From: JALEFZ01 sp039820545
Lineage (GTDB): Bacteria; Bacteroidota; Bacteroidia; J057
Assembly: GCA_039820545.1 (NCBI GenBank)
Contig: JBCBPW010000017.1
Span: 29,022-93,021 of the forward strand
DNA: 64,000 nucleotides
Direction: 5' to 3'
This document shows positions 16,180 through 24,422 of this stretch, one piece after another. Under the pieces are notes generated by a model. It worked only from the letters and a program-made list of their open reading frames with translations, was not told the origin of the DNA and searched no databases. How positions within the stretch are numbered: position 1 is the stretch's first letter; each line of letters opens with the position of its first letter. The position numbers and the translations under genes are program-made.

Positions 16180-17046
16180 TCAAGATAGTATGGCTTCTTT
16201 TTGATTGATTTGTGTATCGATAAAATCTGCTACTTTTTCCATGAGCCACATAGGCGTGGACGTAGCACCGCAGATTCCCACACTTTGTTTGCCCCTTAAC
16301 CAATCCAAATCCAGTTCATCTACATCTGAGATGAAATAAGTATCGGGGTTGATACGCTTACAAGTTCCGTACAATGCCTTTCCATTGGAAGACTTTTTGC
16401 CAGAGACAAATACAATCGCATCGTGACGGGCTGAGAATTTCTGTAGTTCTGGCTCACGATTGCTTACTTGACGGCAGATGGTATCATTGAATTTGAAGTC
16501 CTCGAATCGCGACTCCATCCGGCTGCGGATGTCATAGAGTAGTTTTGTACTCTTAGTTGTCTGGCTGTAGAGTGATACAGGACGATCTACGTCCAATTGG
16601 TCGACTTCTTCTACAGATCCGATGACAATGGCTTCCTGATGGGTCTGCCCTACCAATCCATTCACTTCTGCATGACCTTTCTTCCCTAAAATCACAATCT
16701 GCCGATCGTCGTCAAAAGCCTGACGCACGCGATTTTGTAACTTCAGCACGACGGGACAGGAGGCATCTATCAGCTCGAGATTATTTTCGAGTGCGATACG
16801 ATAGGTCTCAGGTGGTTCACCATGGGCACGAATCAGTACCGTAGTATCACGCAGATTCTTCAATTCCTCATGGGAAATGATTTTTAATCCTAGATTTTGT
16901 AGACGCTCGACTTCTTTGTCGTTGTGAACGATATCTCCCAAACAATACAACTCTCCCGTTTCTTCTAAGCGATCTTCTGCCATTTCTATTGCATAGACTA
17001 CGCCAAAACAAAAACCAGAGTGCTGATCTATCTCAATTTGAATCAT
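16180..17046 (-). CDS. ispH: 4-hydroxy-3-methylbut-2-enyl diphosphate reductase
   Basis: The last enzyme of the MEP isoprenoid pathway, reducing HMBPP to IPP and DMAPP with a [4Fe-4S] cluster. The start at 17046 (MIQIEIDQHSGFCFGVVYAI) fits the family. Longer frames add a non-homologous 21 residues. Cluster cysteines are Cys13 (SGFCFGV), Cys97 (DASCPVV) and Cys191 (NDTICRQVSNREPEL). Active-site His41 (IVHN), His75 (RAHGEPP) and Glu127 (GKKGHAEVNG) are present, and the C-terminus has GICGATSTPMWLMEKV. At 288 residues it is of normal length. Cytoplasmic. It lies downstream of cmk on the same strand with a gap of about 255 bp. Confidence 0.96.
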   Translation of the reverse strand: MIQIEIDQHSGFCFGVVYAIEMAEDRLEETGELYCLGDIVHNDKEVERLQNLGLKIISHEELKNLRDTTVLIRAHGEPPETYRIALENNLELIDASCPVVLKLQNRVRQAFDDDRQIVILGKKGHAEVNGLVGQTHQEAIVIGSVEEVDQLDVDRPVSLYSQTTKSTKLLYDIRSRMESRFEDFKFNDTICRQVSNREPELQKFSARHDAIVFVSGKKSSNGKALYGTCKRINPDTYFISDVDELDLDWLRGKQSVGICGATSTPMWLMEKVADFIDTQINQKEAILS

Positions 17047-17302
17047 GGTGTTTAGGTTTCTAATGCTATCTTCCCCTTCGGTATGCGTCTTTTTCCATTG
17101 CCTACACATTTGTATACGCGAGGTTCAAACATACCGATAACAATATATAAAAAGAATCAACTTCCCACATGATTTCCCTACGAATCCTAACCTCTTTTTC
17201 GCACAAGTCCGCGAAACAGTTATCAAAATGGACATATGCATCGTACTAAACCGTCGTGTTTTGCACACAATTTATCAGCTTGGGCCCGTAGGTAGAGGGC
17301 CA

Positions 17303-17995
17303 TCAAGTCAAGGGAGTTTGCAAGGTTTCTCTCGCCAGTCTGCATACTTCCTCTACCTGCTGATCGATCGTCATGTAGGTGGTATCAATTTCGATGGCAT
17401 CCTGCGCTTTTTTGAGTGGCGCAATGGCCCGTGTTGAATCGATTCTGTCCCGCTTTTTCAAGTTTGAGATGATATCTTCTAGTGGCAGGAACTGCCCACG
17501 AGCCTCCATCTCTTGTTGTCTTCTGATCGCACGTACTTTCAGATCGGCATGGATAAAAATCTTTAGCTCGGCATCTGGAAATACCACGGTCCCGATGTCT
17601 CTTCCGTCCATCACCACGCCTCCCTGTGCTCCCATCCGCTGCTGCTGCGCGACAAGGGCATGTCGGACGGAGGCGTGAACAGCAACTGGACTGACAGCAT
17701 CTGAGACCTCTCTACTGCGGATAGCTGGCTCGACCCACTCACCATTGAGACGAATCTGAGGGATCGGATCGTCGCCGCACAATCCAAACTCGATATGGAT
17801 ATCGTTAAGGCTTGACCTGAGTTTCTCCGTCTCCTCTTCAAAATCAATCCCGTTTCGCAGGAAATACAAAGTAACTGCGCGGTACATGGCCCCAGTGTCA
17901 ATGTAGGTATAGGATAGCTTTTGGGCGACACGTTTAGCAGTCGTACTCTTGCCCCCCCCCGCAAATCCGTCAATCGCAATTTTTATTGGTTTCAT
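17303..17995 (-). CDS. cmk: Cytidylate kinase
   Basis: CMP/dCMP kinase, 230 residues from the ATG at 17995 (MKPIKIAIDGFAGGGKSTTA). A TTG at 18007 would add four residues and overlap queD. The P-loop is GFAGGGKST (10-18), followed by SYTYIDTGAMYRAVT, then RSREVSDAVSPVAVHASVR, MDGRDIGTVVFPDAELKIFI and the LID segment RDRIDSTRAIAPLKKA. All are canonical. Cytoplasmic and normally essential. The P-loop codons contain an uninterrupted run of nine G on the coding strand (17952-17960), unusual for an essential gene. It is coupled to queD, with only 8 bp between the queD stop and the cmk ATG. Confidence 0.96.
   Translation of the reverse strand: MKPIKIAIDGFAGGGKSTTAKRVAQKLSYTYIDTGAMYRAVTLYFLRNGIDFEEETEKLRSSLNDIHIEFGLCGDDPIPQIRLNGEWVEPAIRSREVSDAVSPVAVHASVRHALVAQQQRMGAQGGVVMDGRDIGTVVFPDAELKIFIHADLKVRAIRRQQEMEARGQFLPLEDIISNLKKRDRIDSTRAIAPLKKAQDAIEIDTTYMTIDQQVEEVCRLARETLQTPLT
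17952..17960 (-). repeat. Poly-G(9) tract inside the cmk P-loop
   Basis: Nine consecutive C on the + strand (G on the coding strand) encode the GGG of AGGGKST. Homopolymers of this length are slippage-prone. A one-base change would frameshift cmk after about 15 codons. Confidence 0.9.
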
Positions 17996-18003
17996 CAGAC
18001 CAC

Positions 18004-18390
18004 TCAATCAAAGGATTCTCTATATTCACAACGTGTCGTACACGTTTCGTGTATAGTGACACTATATAAACCTGGCAATTTTCCTTTTAATTCATGGTAA
18101 AACCACTTGGCGAGGTTCTCTGACGAGGGATTCTTCAATAACTCAATCCCTTTTTCCTCTGCCACCTCATTGATACACCAGTGATCTAGCATATCTATAT
18201 ATGGCTTTACGACTTTTTTGATGTCTCCAAAGTCCATCAATAGCCCCGTATCAGGATCCACTTCGCCCAATAAATTGATGTCCATGTTGAAACTATGCCC
18301 ATGTAGGCGACGACATTTGTGTCCCTCGGGCATTGCAGGCAAGTAGTGAGCGGACTCGAATCTAAATTTTTTTGTAATAAGTACTGACAT
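18004..18390 (-). CDS. queD: 6-carboxy-tetrahydropterin synthase / PTPS-family protein
   Basis: Starting at the ATG at 18390 gives 128 residues (MSVLITKKFRFESAHYLPAM). A purine-rich AGAGGAGAAGG just upstream is a good ribosome-binding site and supports this start over 18417. Zinc ligands His15 (ESAHYLP), His30 and His32 (RRLHGHSF) and catalytic Cys26 (HKCRR) are present, as are the MLDHWCINE, PSSENLAKWFYHEL and VTIHETCTTRCEY segments. QueD makes 6-carboxytetrahydropterin for queuosine/preQ0. The PTPS-like E. coli homologue is the closest functional model. Probably co-transcribed with cmk. Confidence 0.9.
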   Translation of the reverse strand: MSVLITKKFRFESAHYLPAMPEGHKCRRLHGHSFNMDINLLGEVDPDTGLLMDFGDIKKVVKPYIDMLDHWCINEVAEEKGIELLKNPSSENLAKWFYHELKGKLPGLYSVTIHETCTTRCEYRESFD

Positions 18391-18828
18391 TTCCTTCTCC
18401 TCTGAGATGCAAAACAATAGGGATTTTTAGAGATATACAAATGGAGATCAAGAAGTATGGGGAAGATAGAGGATTTGGATGGCAAAATAGCTGAATGGAT
18501 GTGAGCGTTAAGCGCACGTATTTGCGCTAATCACAGCAGATGCCCCGATCCATAATCATGAGAGGATAGGAACAGGCACAAACGTAAAAATCAAACCGTG
18601 TAGAGGATTTTTATATAAAGGCTCCTCCCATTCGCAAGGCTAGATACTTTGATTTCCAATAATTTAACCCTCACGCCTCTTCTTAAAAAATCTATCTTTT
18701 CGCTTATTACTTGTTTTTTTGAATCTTTTTTCTATGTGGCGCGTATACCATAAGTGTAATAAGTTACGTTAGATAGATAGTTTTATAAAGAAATTGTAGT
18801 AGTAGTAGTAGTTAGTTTCATGCCATTG

Positions 18829-18858
18829 GATCCCGGAGTTTCTTCGGGATCTTCTTTT
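18829..18858 (+). terminator. Orphan terminator-like hairpin on the + strand
   Basis: GATCCCG (18829-18835), a 9-base loop, CGGGATC (18845-18851), then TTCTTTTTT. No annotated + strand gene lies upstream for about 3.8 kb, so it should end a short unannotated transcript, possibly a small RNA that begins within the preceding 100-200 bp. Confidence 0.5.
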
Positions 18859-18962
18859 TTATGGCCTTTTGATTCCCATCAGAGCATACCCACTACCCAA
18901 TGGTCCAGTACAACATCTCATCTCTACTGAATCAATCTTGTCTACATTTATGCTGATCCAAC

Positions 18963-18990
18963 AAAAAAGGCCTCTCAAACGAGAAGCCTT
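18963..18990 (-). terminator. Intrinsic terminator of the PDZ/T9SS gene
   Basis: On the - strand, AAGGCTTCTC, loop GTTT, GAGAGGCCTT, then a T run. The stem has a single internal mismatch. It begins 27 bp past the stop codon of the 19017-20744 gene. Confidence 0.8.
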
Positions 18991-19016
18991 CCTTTATAAG
19001 TAGTTGAAAAAATGCC

Positions 19017-20744
19017 TTATCTCACGATCAAACGATCTACCATTCCACGATCTCCTTGCGTAAGTTGGATGAAGTAAACCCCTCTAGCCGCGTTGCGAGA
19101 TAGATCGATTTCCTTGTCATACTCTCCCGCGTAATCCTGAATGTACTCCTGATAGACCTCTCTACCTCTTGAATCAAAGATACGGATCTGAAGGTCCCCA
19201 CGTGAGGCAGGTACAAATCGCAAGCGGAATCTTCCATCACTTGGATTTGGGAAGAATTCAAAGACTTTCATGTCTAGATCAGGATTGATCATATAGTCTC
19301 TGATGCGGTTGCCTACTGAGCGGCTCTCGAACTGATCAAAGAGTGCATCGATTTCAGCTTCATAGTCGTTCTGGTAGTTGTTGTCGCGCTCATATCTGTC
19401 ATCGTCAAAATTAGGACGTGGCGCAGGAGCGGGCGGCGGTGGAGGAGGCGTAGGATATCTGTCATCTTCTACCGTCACCCACTTCTCTACCGTTTTGCTT
19501 CCCATGTATATGTAAGTGCTTTCTACTTCATTGTTGCGAAGGTACTGGACACGTACTTTCTGTCCTGGACGGAACTTCTTCATAGCGTTTACGAGGTCAG
19601 AATAGTTATTCGTCTCATAAGGTCCCATCTGTATGATGACATCTCCACGGTTAAGTCCTCCTTCTTCTGCTGCACTGTTTCTGACTACAGATGTGATGTA
19701 GACACCTCCTCCTCTGTAGTTGTCAAGATTAACGCCTAGGAAAGCCTTCTGCACCTTAATCTTCTTCTTGACGGGCTTCTTGATTCCATCTTTGGTCGTC
19801 AGACGAGCCTGAGTAGACATGTATCGACCTTCGCGGATGAAGTTGATTTCGATCATATCACCTGGACGACGCTGTCCCAATGCATCACTCAACTCAAAAG
19901 AAGCATCCAATGGTTGGCCTTCGATAGAAGTAATGACGTCACGTGACTTCAAGCCTGCACGATCTGCGCCACTGCCAGGCACGACGCCATCGATCAAGAT
20001 TCCTTGCTGAGAGTTTAGACCCAACTCACGTGCTTGGCTTGAGCTAAGCTCATCTGTGTAGACACCCAAGAATGCTTTAGGTCCACTATAGCTTTTAGAT
20101 GAATTGTTGTGGTTATGATTGTGATTATGGTTACTGTAAGTCGTGCTTTTACTTTCACCTGAGCCTTTGAGGATCAAAGTCGTCTGATAACGGTCACCAT
20201 CACGCTGATACAGCACGCGCATACGATCGCCTGGCTCGTATCTTTTCTTTGCTTCAACTAAGTCTTTGTAGGAGTCGATACGCTCATCTCCCATCTGCAA
20301 GATACGGTCGTTGGGGCGGAGGCCTGCTTCCTGTGCAGCACCGTTTCGTGAAACAGAGGTGATTCTCACGCCACGTGAATTGTCATGACCTGTGTCGAGG
20401 TAGACACCCATCATCGCACGAGACTTCTTGGCAGGTGTCTGTCGCTGATCTCTTAATTCAATGGTTGAGGTGTTTCTTCTCGTATCGGGCAGGTCTCTTA
20501 CGATGATCACCTTCTCTAATTGTGTATTTTCGCCGCCATACATGCGCTCAAGACGTCTCAGGACGGGATAATAGTCGGCTTCATCGTTGACAATGAGGGT
20601 CGTATCGATCTGCTGCTTGAATCCGTCAGCTTCACGTGTGATCTGGATCGTCACAACTTTTTTGGAGGATTGTGCTCGGACTTGAGGGATTACAGCTCCA
20701 CACATGAGGAGCAGCAATGTGGTTATTTTTAAAAAGAATCTCAT
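19017..20744 (-). CDS. Secreted triple-PDZ protein with T9SS sorting domain
   Basis: A 575-residue exported protein. A signal peptide (1-24, ending VRAQS) is followed by three PDZ domains with GVYLD/GVYTD/GVNLD openings at about residues 112, 226 and 337. Each has a GxxPNDRI-like or GxxRGDVI-like loop (GLRPNDRILQMGD, GLKSRDVITSIEG, GLNRGDVIIQMG). A His-Asn tract (NHNHNHNHNN) separates PDZ1 and PDZ2, and a proline-rich linker (PTPPPPPPAPAP) precedes the end. The last 80 residues (FEFFPNPSDGRFRLRF ... GRGVYFIQL-type ending in DRLIVR) form a type A T9SS sorting domain, so the protein should be surface-attached or released. No protease domain is visible, so it is a pure PDZ binding module. Standalone gene with its own terminator. 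Confidence 0.9.
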   Translation of the reverse strand: MRFFLKITTLLLLMCGAVIPQVRAQSSKKVVTIQITREADGFKQQIDTTLIVNDEADYYPVLRRLERMYGGENTQLEKVIIVRDLPDTRRNTSTIELRDQRQTPAKKSRAMMGVYLDTGHDNSRGVRITSVSRNGAAQEAGLRPNDRILQMGDERIDSYKDLVEAKKRYEPGDRMRVLYQRDGDRYQTTLILKGSGESKSTTYSNHNHNHNHNNSSKSYSGPKAFLGVYTDELSSSQARELGLNSQQGILIDGVVPGSGADRAGLKSRDVITSIEGQPLDASFELSDALGQRRPGDMIEINFIREGRYMSTQARLTTKDGIKKPVKKKIKVQKAFLGVNLDNYRGGGVYITSVVRNSAAEEGGLNRGDVIIQMGPYETNNYSDLVNAMKKFRPGQKVRVQYLRNNEVESTYIYMGSKTVEKWVTVEDDRYPTPPPPPPAPAPRPNFDDDRYERDNNYQNDYEAEIDALFDQFESRSVGNRIRDYMINPDLDMKVFEFFPNPSDGRFRLRFVPASRGDLQIRIFDSRGREVYQEYIQDYAGEYDKEIDLSRNAARGVYFIQLTQGDRGMVDRLIVR

Positions 20745-20927
20745 CGTAAGGCTTTTTTCGTTGAATGCAATATGAATGTAAGCTCAAAATATTGGAAATG
20801 AAAGCATTCAAAAGACTACTAAAAGCTTACACAGATGCATCATTTACTTTAGTCTTATAAAAAAGTCCGTTTATCTAAATACTTATGTCGTTAGTCGCGC
20901 TAAAAAGGCCGAAAATTCTTTATGGCT

Positions 20928-21422
20928 TTAATTGCTAATTTCTAACAAGTGCTCATAAAGCTCTTCTTCGTCTCCGTCGGCGTAAGAAGTATGCTGGTAG
21001 ATGATTTTGCCTGACTCATCGAACAATATGGTATGGGGCACATTGATGACATTGAGTGCTTGCATCAACGCTCGGTTCTCATCAAGCAAAACTTCGAAGG
21101 GCCAGTCTCTGACCTCTACAAAGGGACGCACCTCGCGTGCCCGCTGTGCAGCATCAATAGAAACGGCCACCAGTCTTACACCTGTTTCCTCTTGCCAGTC
21201 TTCATAGACCTCTGAAATATTCGTCAGTTCTCGCACACAAGGCTTGCACCACATAGCCCAGAAACTCACAATTACAGGTCCTTCTCCCTTGACCGCTTCA
21301 TGGGCTTTGAGGGTTGCCCCATCTAGGTTTTTCACATCTACGCTGGGAAGTCCTTCCTGCCCCATGAGAGAAGAAGTCACGAGTAAAAGGCTGACAATAA
21401 GTAGAAATAGTTGCTTGCTCAT
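20928..21422 (-). CDS. TlpA/ResA-like secreted thioredoxin
   Basis: From the ATG at 21422 the product is 164 residues with a signal peptide (MSKQLFLLIVSLLLVTSSLMG). It has a thioredoxin fold with SFWAMWCKPCVRELTN (active-site Cys59 and Cys62) and a cis-proline region NVINVPHTILFD. It is a typical periplasmic TlpA/ResA thiol-disulfide oxidoreductase. A frame extending to 21524 adds 34 residues without family support. It lies 135 bp downstream of a large secreted Omp28/T9SS protein that itself carries a CxxC motif, a possible redox client. Confidence 0.88.
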   Translation of the reverse strand: MSKQLFLLIVSLLLVTSSLMGQEGLPSVDVKNLDGATLKAHEAVKGEGPVIVSFWAMWCKPCVRELTNISEVYEDWQEETGVRLVAVSIDAAQRAREVRPFVEVRDWPFEVLLDENRALMQALNVINVPHTILFDESGKIIYQHTSYADGDEEELYEHLLEISN

Positions 21423-21557
21423 AGAGATAAACTTTGAATAATCTGGATTTTTCCGAGACGAATGATAAGGGCGGGCTATTCTGAAGAATTTCATTTCTCT
21501 CCTCGTCACATAAGCCCCCTTCATAAATATACAACGTTATGTACTTTACCTTTTATT

Positions 21558-23384
21558 TTAAGGAATCCAAATCCTCTGATAATGTAGACGATGATCTACC
21601 TCCAAGGTCATGAGATACCAACCTGAAGGAAAGGAAGGAAGGGACACAAACTCAGAAGAAATCACCTTTTTTTCCCAAACCACTTTCCCACTGAGATCCT
21701 GTAATTGAACTTGAGCTGAGGTTTGATTCAACTGTTGTATCCGCAGTTTTCCTTCGGCATATATCATCACAGAAGAGGATGTCATGTCAGGATCTCTACG
21801 TGTGACGATCTGCGTCTGACTTGCTGCCCAAATATGCTGATCACGGTCGTCTTGTATCCATGCAACGACACGAAGTTGATCAGGATTCCAGGAAGGATCT
21901 ATTGTGAGCGAATAGTTTCGAGAAATCGTTTGATTGATCCCCACAGTTGCGATATTTTCTCCTGCACTTCCATTGAGAAAGGCGCGGAAGACATGACCAA
22001 AATTCCTTTCCCCATTGTCACCAGGAGGATTGGCAAATGTCACGAATTCTTCTACCACTGCAACTTTGAGTTGAGGCTGGATTCCCTGTAATTGATACAA
22101 GGGAGTCACATTCAAATTTACTTGCCAAACGTTTCCCGATCTATTTCGAGCCAGATCGAGCTGGTACAATCCTTTTTGCCGATTTTGCCGCTGTATATCT
22201 TTAGCAGACAGGCCATTGGGCGCACCCTCGAAGTCGCCTCCCTGAAGCAATCTGCCATTGGCGAATGCCCGAGGTACCGCTACGATATCGTAATAGGCGA
22301 TCTGGTCGAGTTGGGGTTGAGGATTGGCTTGATGCATGGGATCATCGTCAGGCGAAGGCCAAAATGTATGATAGGCTACGACGGCAACTTCCTCTTTGTT
22401 ATTGCTTATCACTTGGTTGAATACAGGATTTTGGTCGGCGCATATATCGCAGTTATGTTGTGTAAAGTGCTCCAAAAGCATCAGCGCAGGTGCAAGTTGA
22501 TTGGCCACGCCTATTGCCCTCTGCGCGCGATTATCTTGTGGGTTGGGATCGATCTTGCCGTTGACTTGCAGGATTTCCACAGACAACTGGGCCTCCCCTA
22601 CCCCTGCTTGCCAAATATCGCTGAGCATGATCGTATCACTCACAAGAGGAGAAATATCCAATCCAGATAGCGTCTGCTGTACAGGATTTTGTGTACCTAC
22701 TTGAAAGCTTACGGTCAAACTATTGATCGCTTGAGCGCCCTCATTACGTATGATGATGGGAACAGTTTGTATACCTGCTTCCACAACCGCGACCATATCC
22801 AATGTAGTAAGGCTCGCATCATCATCTGCTGGTATCCTCAACCTCACCTGATCTACTCCGAATCCCGTGGCCCAGTTGCCTGAGTCATCATGCAAGAAAC
22901 CCAATTGCAACGCATTTCCGTCTGCCAGATTACTCACATCGAGGGTATAGGTTTCCCAAAATCCTGAGGTGGGGACAGTAAATACTTCTGAAAATGAGCT
23001 TCCCCCATCTCTCGAAACCACCACCTTCCCGACTGAGCCAAAGAATCCATCTAGATAGGCATCAAATTGCAGAAACAGTCGCGCCCCGTTAGCAGGCTGA
23101 ACAGAAGGCAACCAAAGCAAATCCTTACGCTTGTCACAATCACAATCATCGTCATTGGAGGCGGCAATACCCGAGCGCGCAGGAATCTTCCAAGAGGCAG
23201 GAGATAGGTCATCCGCACTCCCAAACTCCCAGCCGGTAGATCCTGCTTGCGCATCTAATGACCAATTGGGAGGCAACGTCCTACTCTCAAAATCTTCAGA
23301 TACGAGTGTTTGTCCTTGAGTCCATAAACCCAAACCTAGGAACAGTCCGATGAAACTCAGACGCATGTATAATTTTTCTTGCAT
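21558..23384 (-). CDS. Secreted Omp28-like protein with T9SS sorting domain
   Basis: From the ATG at 23384 the protein is about 608 residues, with a signal peptide ending near WTQGQT (an ATG at 23366 is also possible). The N-terminal region (FESRTLPPNWSLDAQ ... RLFLQFDAYLDGFFGSVGK) looks like a choice-of-anchor/jelly-roll domain. Then comes an Ig-like segment, and an Omp28-type domain with a thioredoxin-like LLEHFTQHNCDICADQNP (a CxxC) and VAVVAYHTFWPSPDDDPM. The C-terminus (IYAEGKLRIQQLNQTSAQV ... FPSGWYLMTLEVDHRLHYQ) is a T9SS sorting domain. Predicted surface location. It is followed by the TlpA gene on the same strand. Confidence 0.85.
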   Translation of the reverse strand: MQEKLYMRLSFIGLFLGLGLWTQGQTLVSEDFESRTLPPNWSLDAQAGSTGWEFGSADDLSPASWKIPARSGIAASNDDDCDCDKRKDLLWLPSVQPANGARLFLQFDAYLDGFFGSVGKVVVSRDGGSSFSEVFTVPTSGFWETYTLDVSNLADGNALQLGFLHDDSGNWATGFGVDQVRLRIPADDDASLTTLDMVAVVEAGIQTVPIIIRNEGAQAINSLTVSFQVGTQNPVQQTLSGLDISPLVSDTIMLSDIWQAGVGEAQLSVEILQVNGKIDPNPQDNRAQRAIGVANQLAPALMLLEHFTQHNCDICADQNPVFNQVISNNKEEVAVVAYHTFWPSPDDDPMHQANPQPQLDQIAYYDIVAVPRAFANGRLLQGGDFEGAPNGLSAKDIQRQNRQKGLYQLDLARNRSGNVWQVNLNVTPLYQLQGIQPQLKVAVVEEFVTFANPPGDNGERNFGHVFRAFLNGSAGENIATVGINQTISRNYSLTIDPSWNPDQLRVVAWIQDDRDQHIWAASQTQIVTRRDPDMTSSSVMIYAEGKLRIQQLNQTSAQVQLQDLSGKVVWEKKVISSEFVSLPSFPSGWYLMTLEVDHRLHYQRIWIP

Positions 23385-23579
23385 GTTAAAAGATGATGGA
23401 TTAAAAAGTCGTCCGCATGCAGACAAATTTAAGGCTTGACACAACGTATAATTGATTCATAGTTTGAATTTCGGTGGATTTTGCTTCATTTGAATTTCAT
23501 TCACACCTCTACGCCAAAAGCCAACATAGACAGGTCGATTGAAAGACTAGAAATTTGTTCAACACTCATGGTATTTCCT

Positions 23580-24296
23580 ATGAAAAACATTTTGACACTC
23601 CTTTTCCTGACGTTTTGTGTGTTCCTAGGGGGATTACAAGCCCAAACGATGGCCTTTGCAGAAGCGGCCCAGGACACCTTCAAGCTTCCCGCTAATGCGA
23701 CGGATTTCCTAGAACTTGAATTTCGCATCGTCAATCTTTCGAGCGATACCCTAGAAGTGACCGCCGAGCGCACAGTAAATGATACAGCTCCTGGTCATGG
23801 CACCTTCTTCTGCTGGGACATCTGCTACGGATTTGCTGCTGATAAAAGTATTTCCTTCATCGAGATTCTCCCAGGTGATACGACGGACATCACCTACATC
23901 ACGTTTGAACCTATGGGAGCCAACGGTGTCACACGTGCGACGATGGAATTTGTGAATCTAGCCAATAGAGAGACGTTGAGCCGTACCTTTGTCTACCAAG
24001 TAGGAGAACTCACAAGTATTGCATCAGGTTTAAACACAACCGAATTTTCCCTCCCCTATCCATCGCCTGCTCAAGATGTAGTTTTTGTGGATGTTGCAAC
24101 AAGTATTTTTGCAGAGGGAGCAAGACTAGAGCTTTGGTCTTTAACAGGGAAGCGCGTTTATACCCAAGCTCTCGACCATTCTCAGATTACCCAAAAGCTC
24201 TCCACAAAAGATTTGGCATCGGGCCATTATTTTTTGCATCTTTGTAGTGGAAATCAATTGATGGATACGCGCAAAGTCTTCGTCGCACAAAAATGA
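23580..24296 (+). CDS. Small secreted protein with T9SS sorting domain
   Basis: Starting at the ATG at 23580 gives 238 residues: MKNILTLLFLTFCVFLGGLQAQ (signal peptide), an Ig-like beta domain (AQDTFKLPANATDFLELEFR ... GHGTFFCWDICYGFAADKS with a Cys pair), and a C-terminal T9SS domain (FSLPYPSPAQDVVFVDV ... LASGHYFLHLCSGNQ, ending in KVFVAQK). The 33-residue extension to 23481 lacks support and would displace the signal peptide. The gene diverges from the Omp28-like gene. Function beyond surface export is unknown. Confidence 0.82.
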   Translation: MKNILTLLFLTFCVFLGGLQAQTMAFAEAAQDTFKLPANATDFLELEFRIVNLSSDTLEVTAERTVNDTAPGHGTFFCWDICYGFAADKSISFIEILPGDTTDITYITFEPMGANGVTRATMEFVNLANRETLSRTFVYQVGELTSIASGLNTTEFSLPYPSPAQDVVFVDVATSIFAEGARLELWSLTGKRVYTQALDHSQITQKLSTKDLASGHYFLHLCSGNQLMDTRKVFVAQK

Positions 24297-24397
24297 TTCA
24301 ATAGCCAGACTGACCTAGATTAAGTAATGAGCCTTTAGAGGTTACATTTTTTATTTGTCTGCTCTGGTAAGGAATAACACTAAACTAACTACCTACT

Positions 24398-24422
24398 AAG
24401 CGGACATTGCTCCGCTTTTTTT
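24398..24422 (+). terminator. Terminator-like hairpin abutting the xseA start codon
   Basis: AAGCGGA (24398-24404), loop CATTGC, TCCGCTT (24411-24417), within a T run ending at 24422. The ATG of xseA begins at 24423. The stem is perfect. It may terminate transcripts from the T9SS gene upstream or act as a leader attenuator. Either way xseA has no conventional leader after it. Confidence 0.75.

Larger units (their letters stand above)
18391..19016. other. Long intergenic region with two hairpins
   Basis: About 625 bp separate queD and the PDZ protein gene (both -). It contains a terminator for the PDZ gene (18963-18990), an orphan + strand hairpin with T-tract (18829-18858), and a short GTA-repeat tract ahead of the latter (about 18796-18811). 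An inverted repeat AGCGC...GCGCT lies near 18510-18530. No tRNA is seen. A 36-codon frame starting at 18820 spans the hairpin and is not convincing. Confidence 0.6.

Noticed and set aside
18820..18930. 36-codon frame starting MPLDPGVSSGSSF
   Set aside because: Its codons coincide with a terminator-like hairpin and T run, and there is no family support; a non-coding structure explains the sequence better.
22092..22670. 192-codon open frame on the + strand inside the Omp28/T9SS gene
   Set aside because: It is antisense to a well-supported secreted protein with clear domains, and its translation has no recognisable motif or signal.
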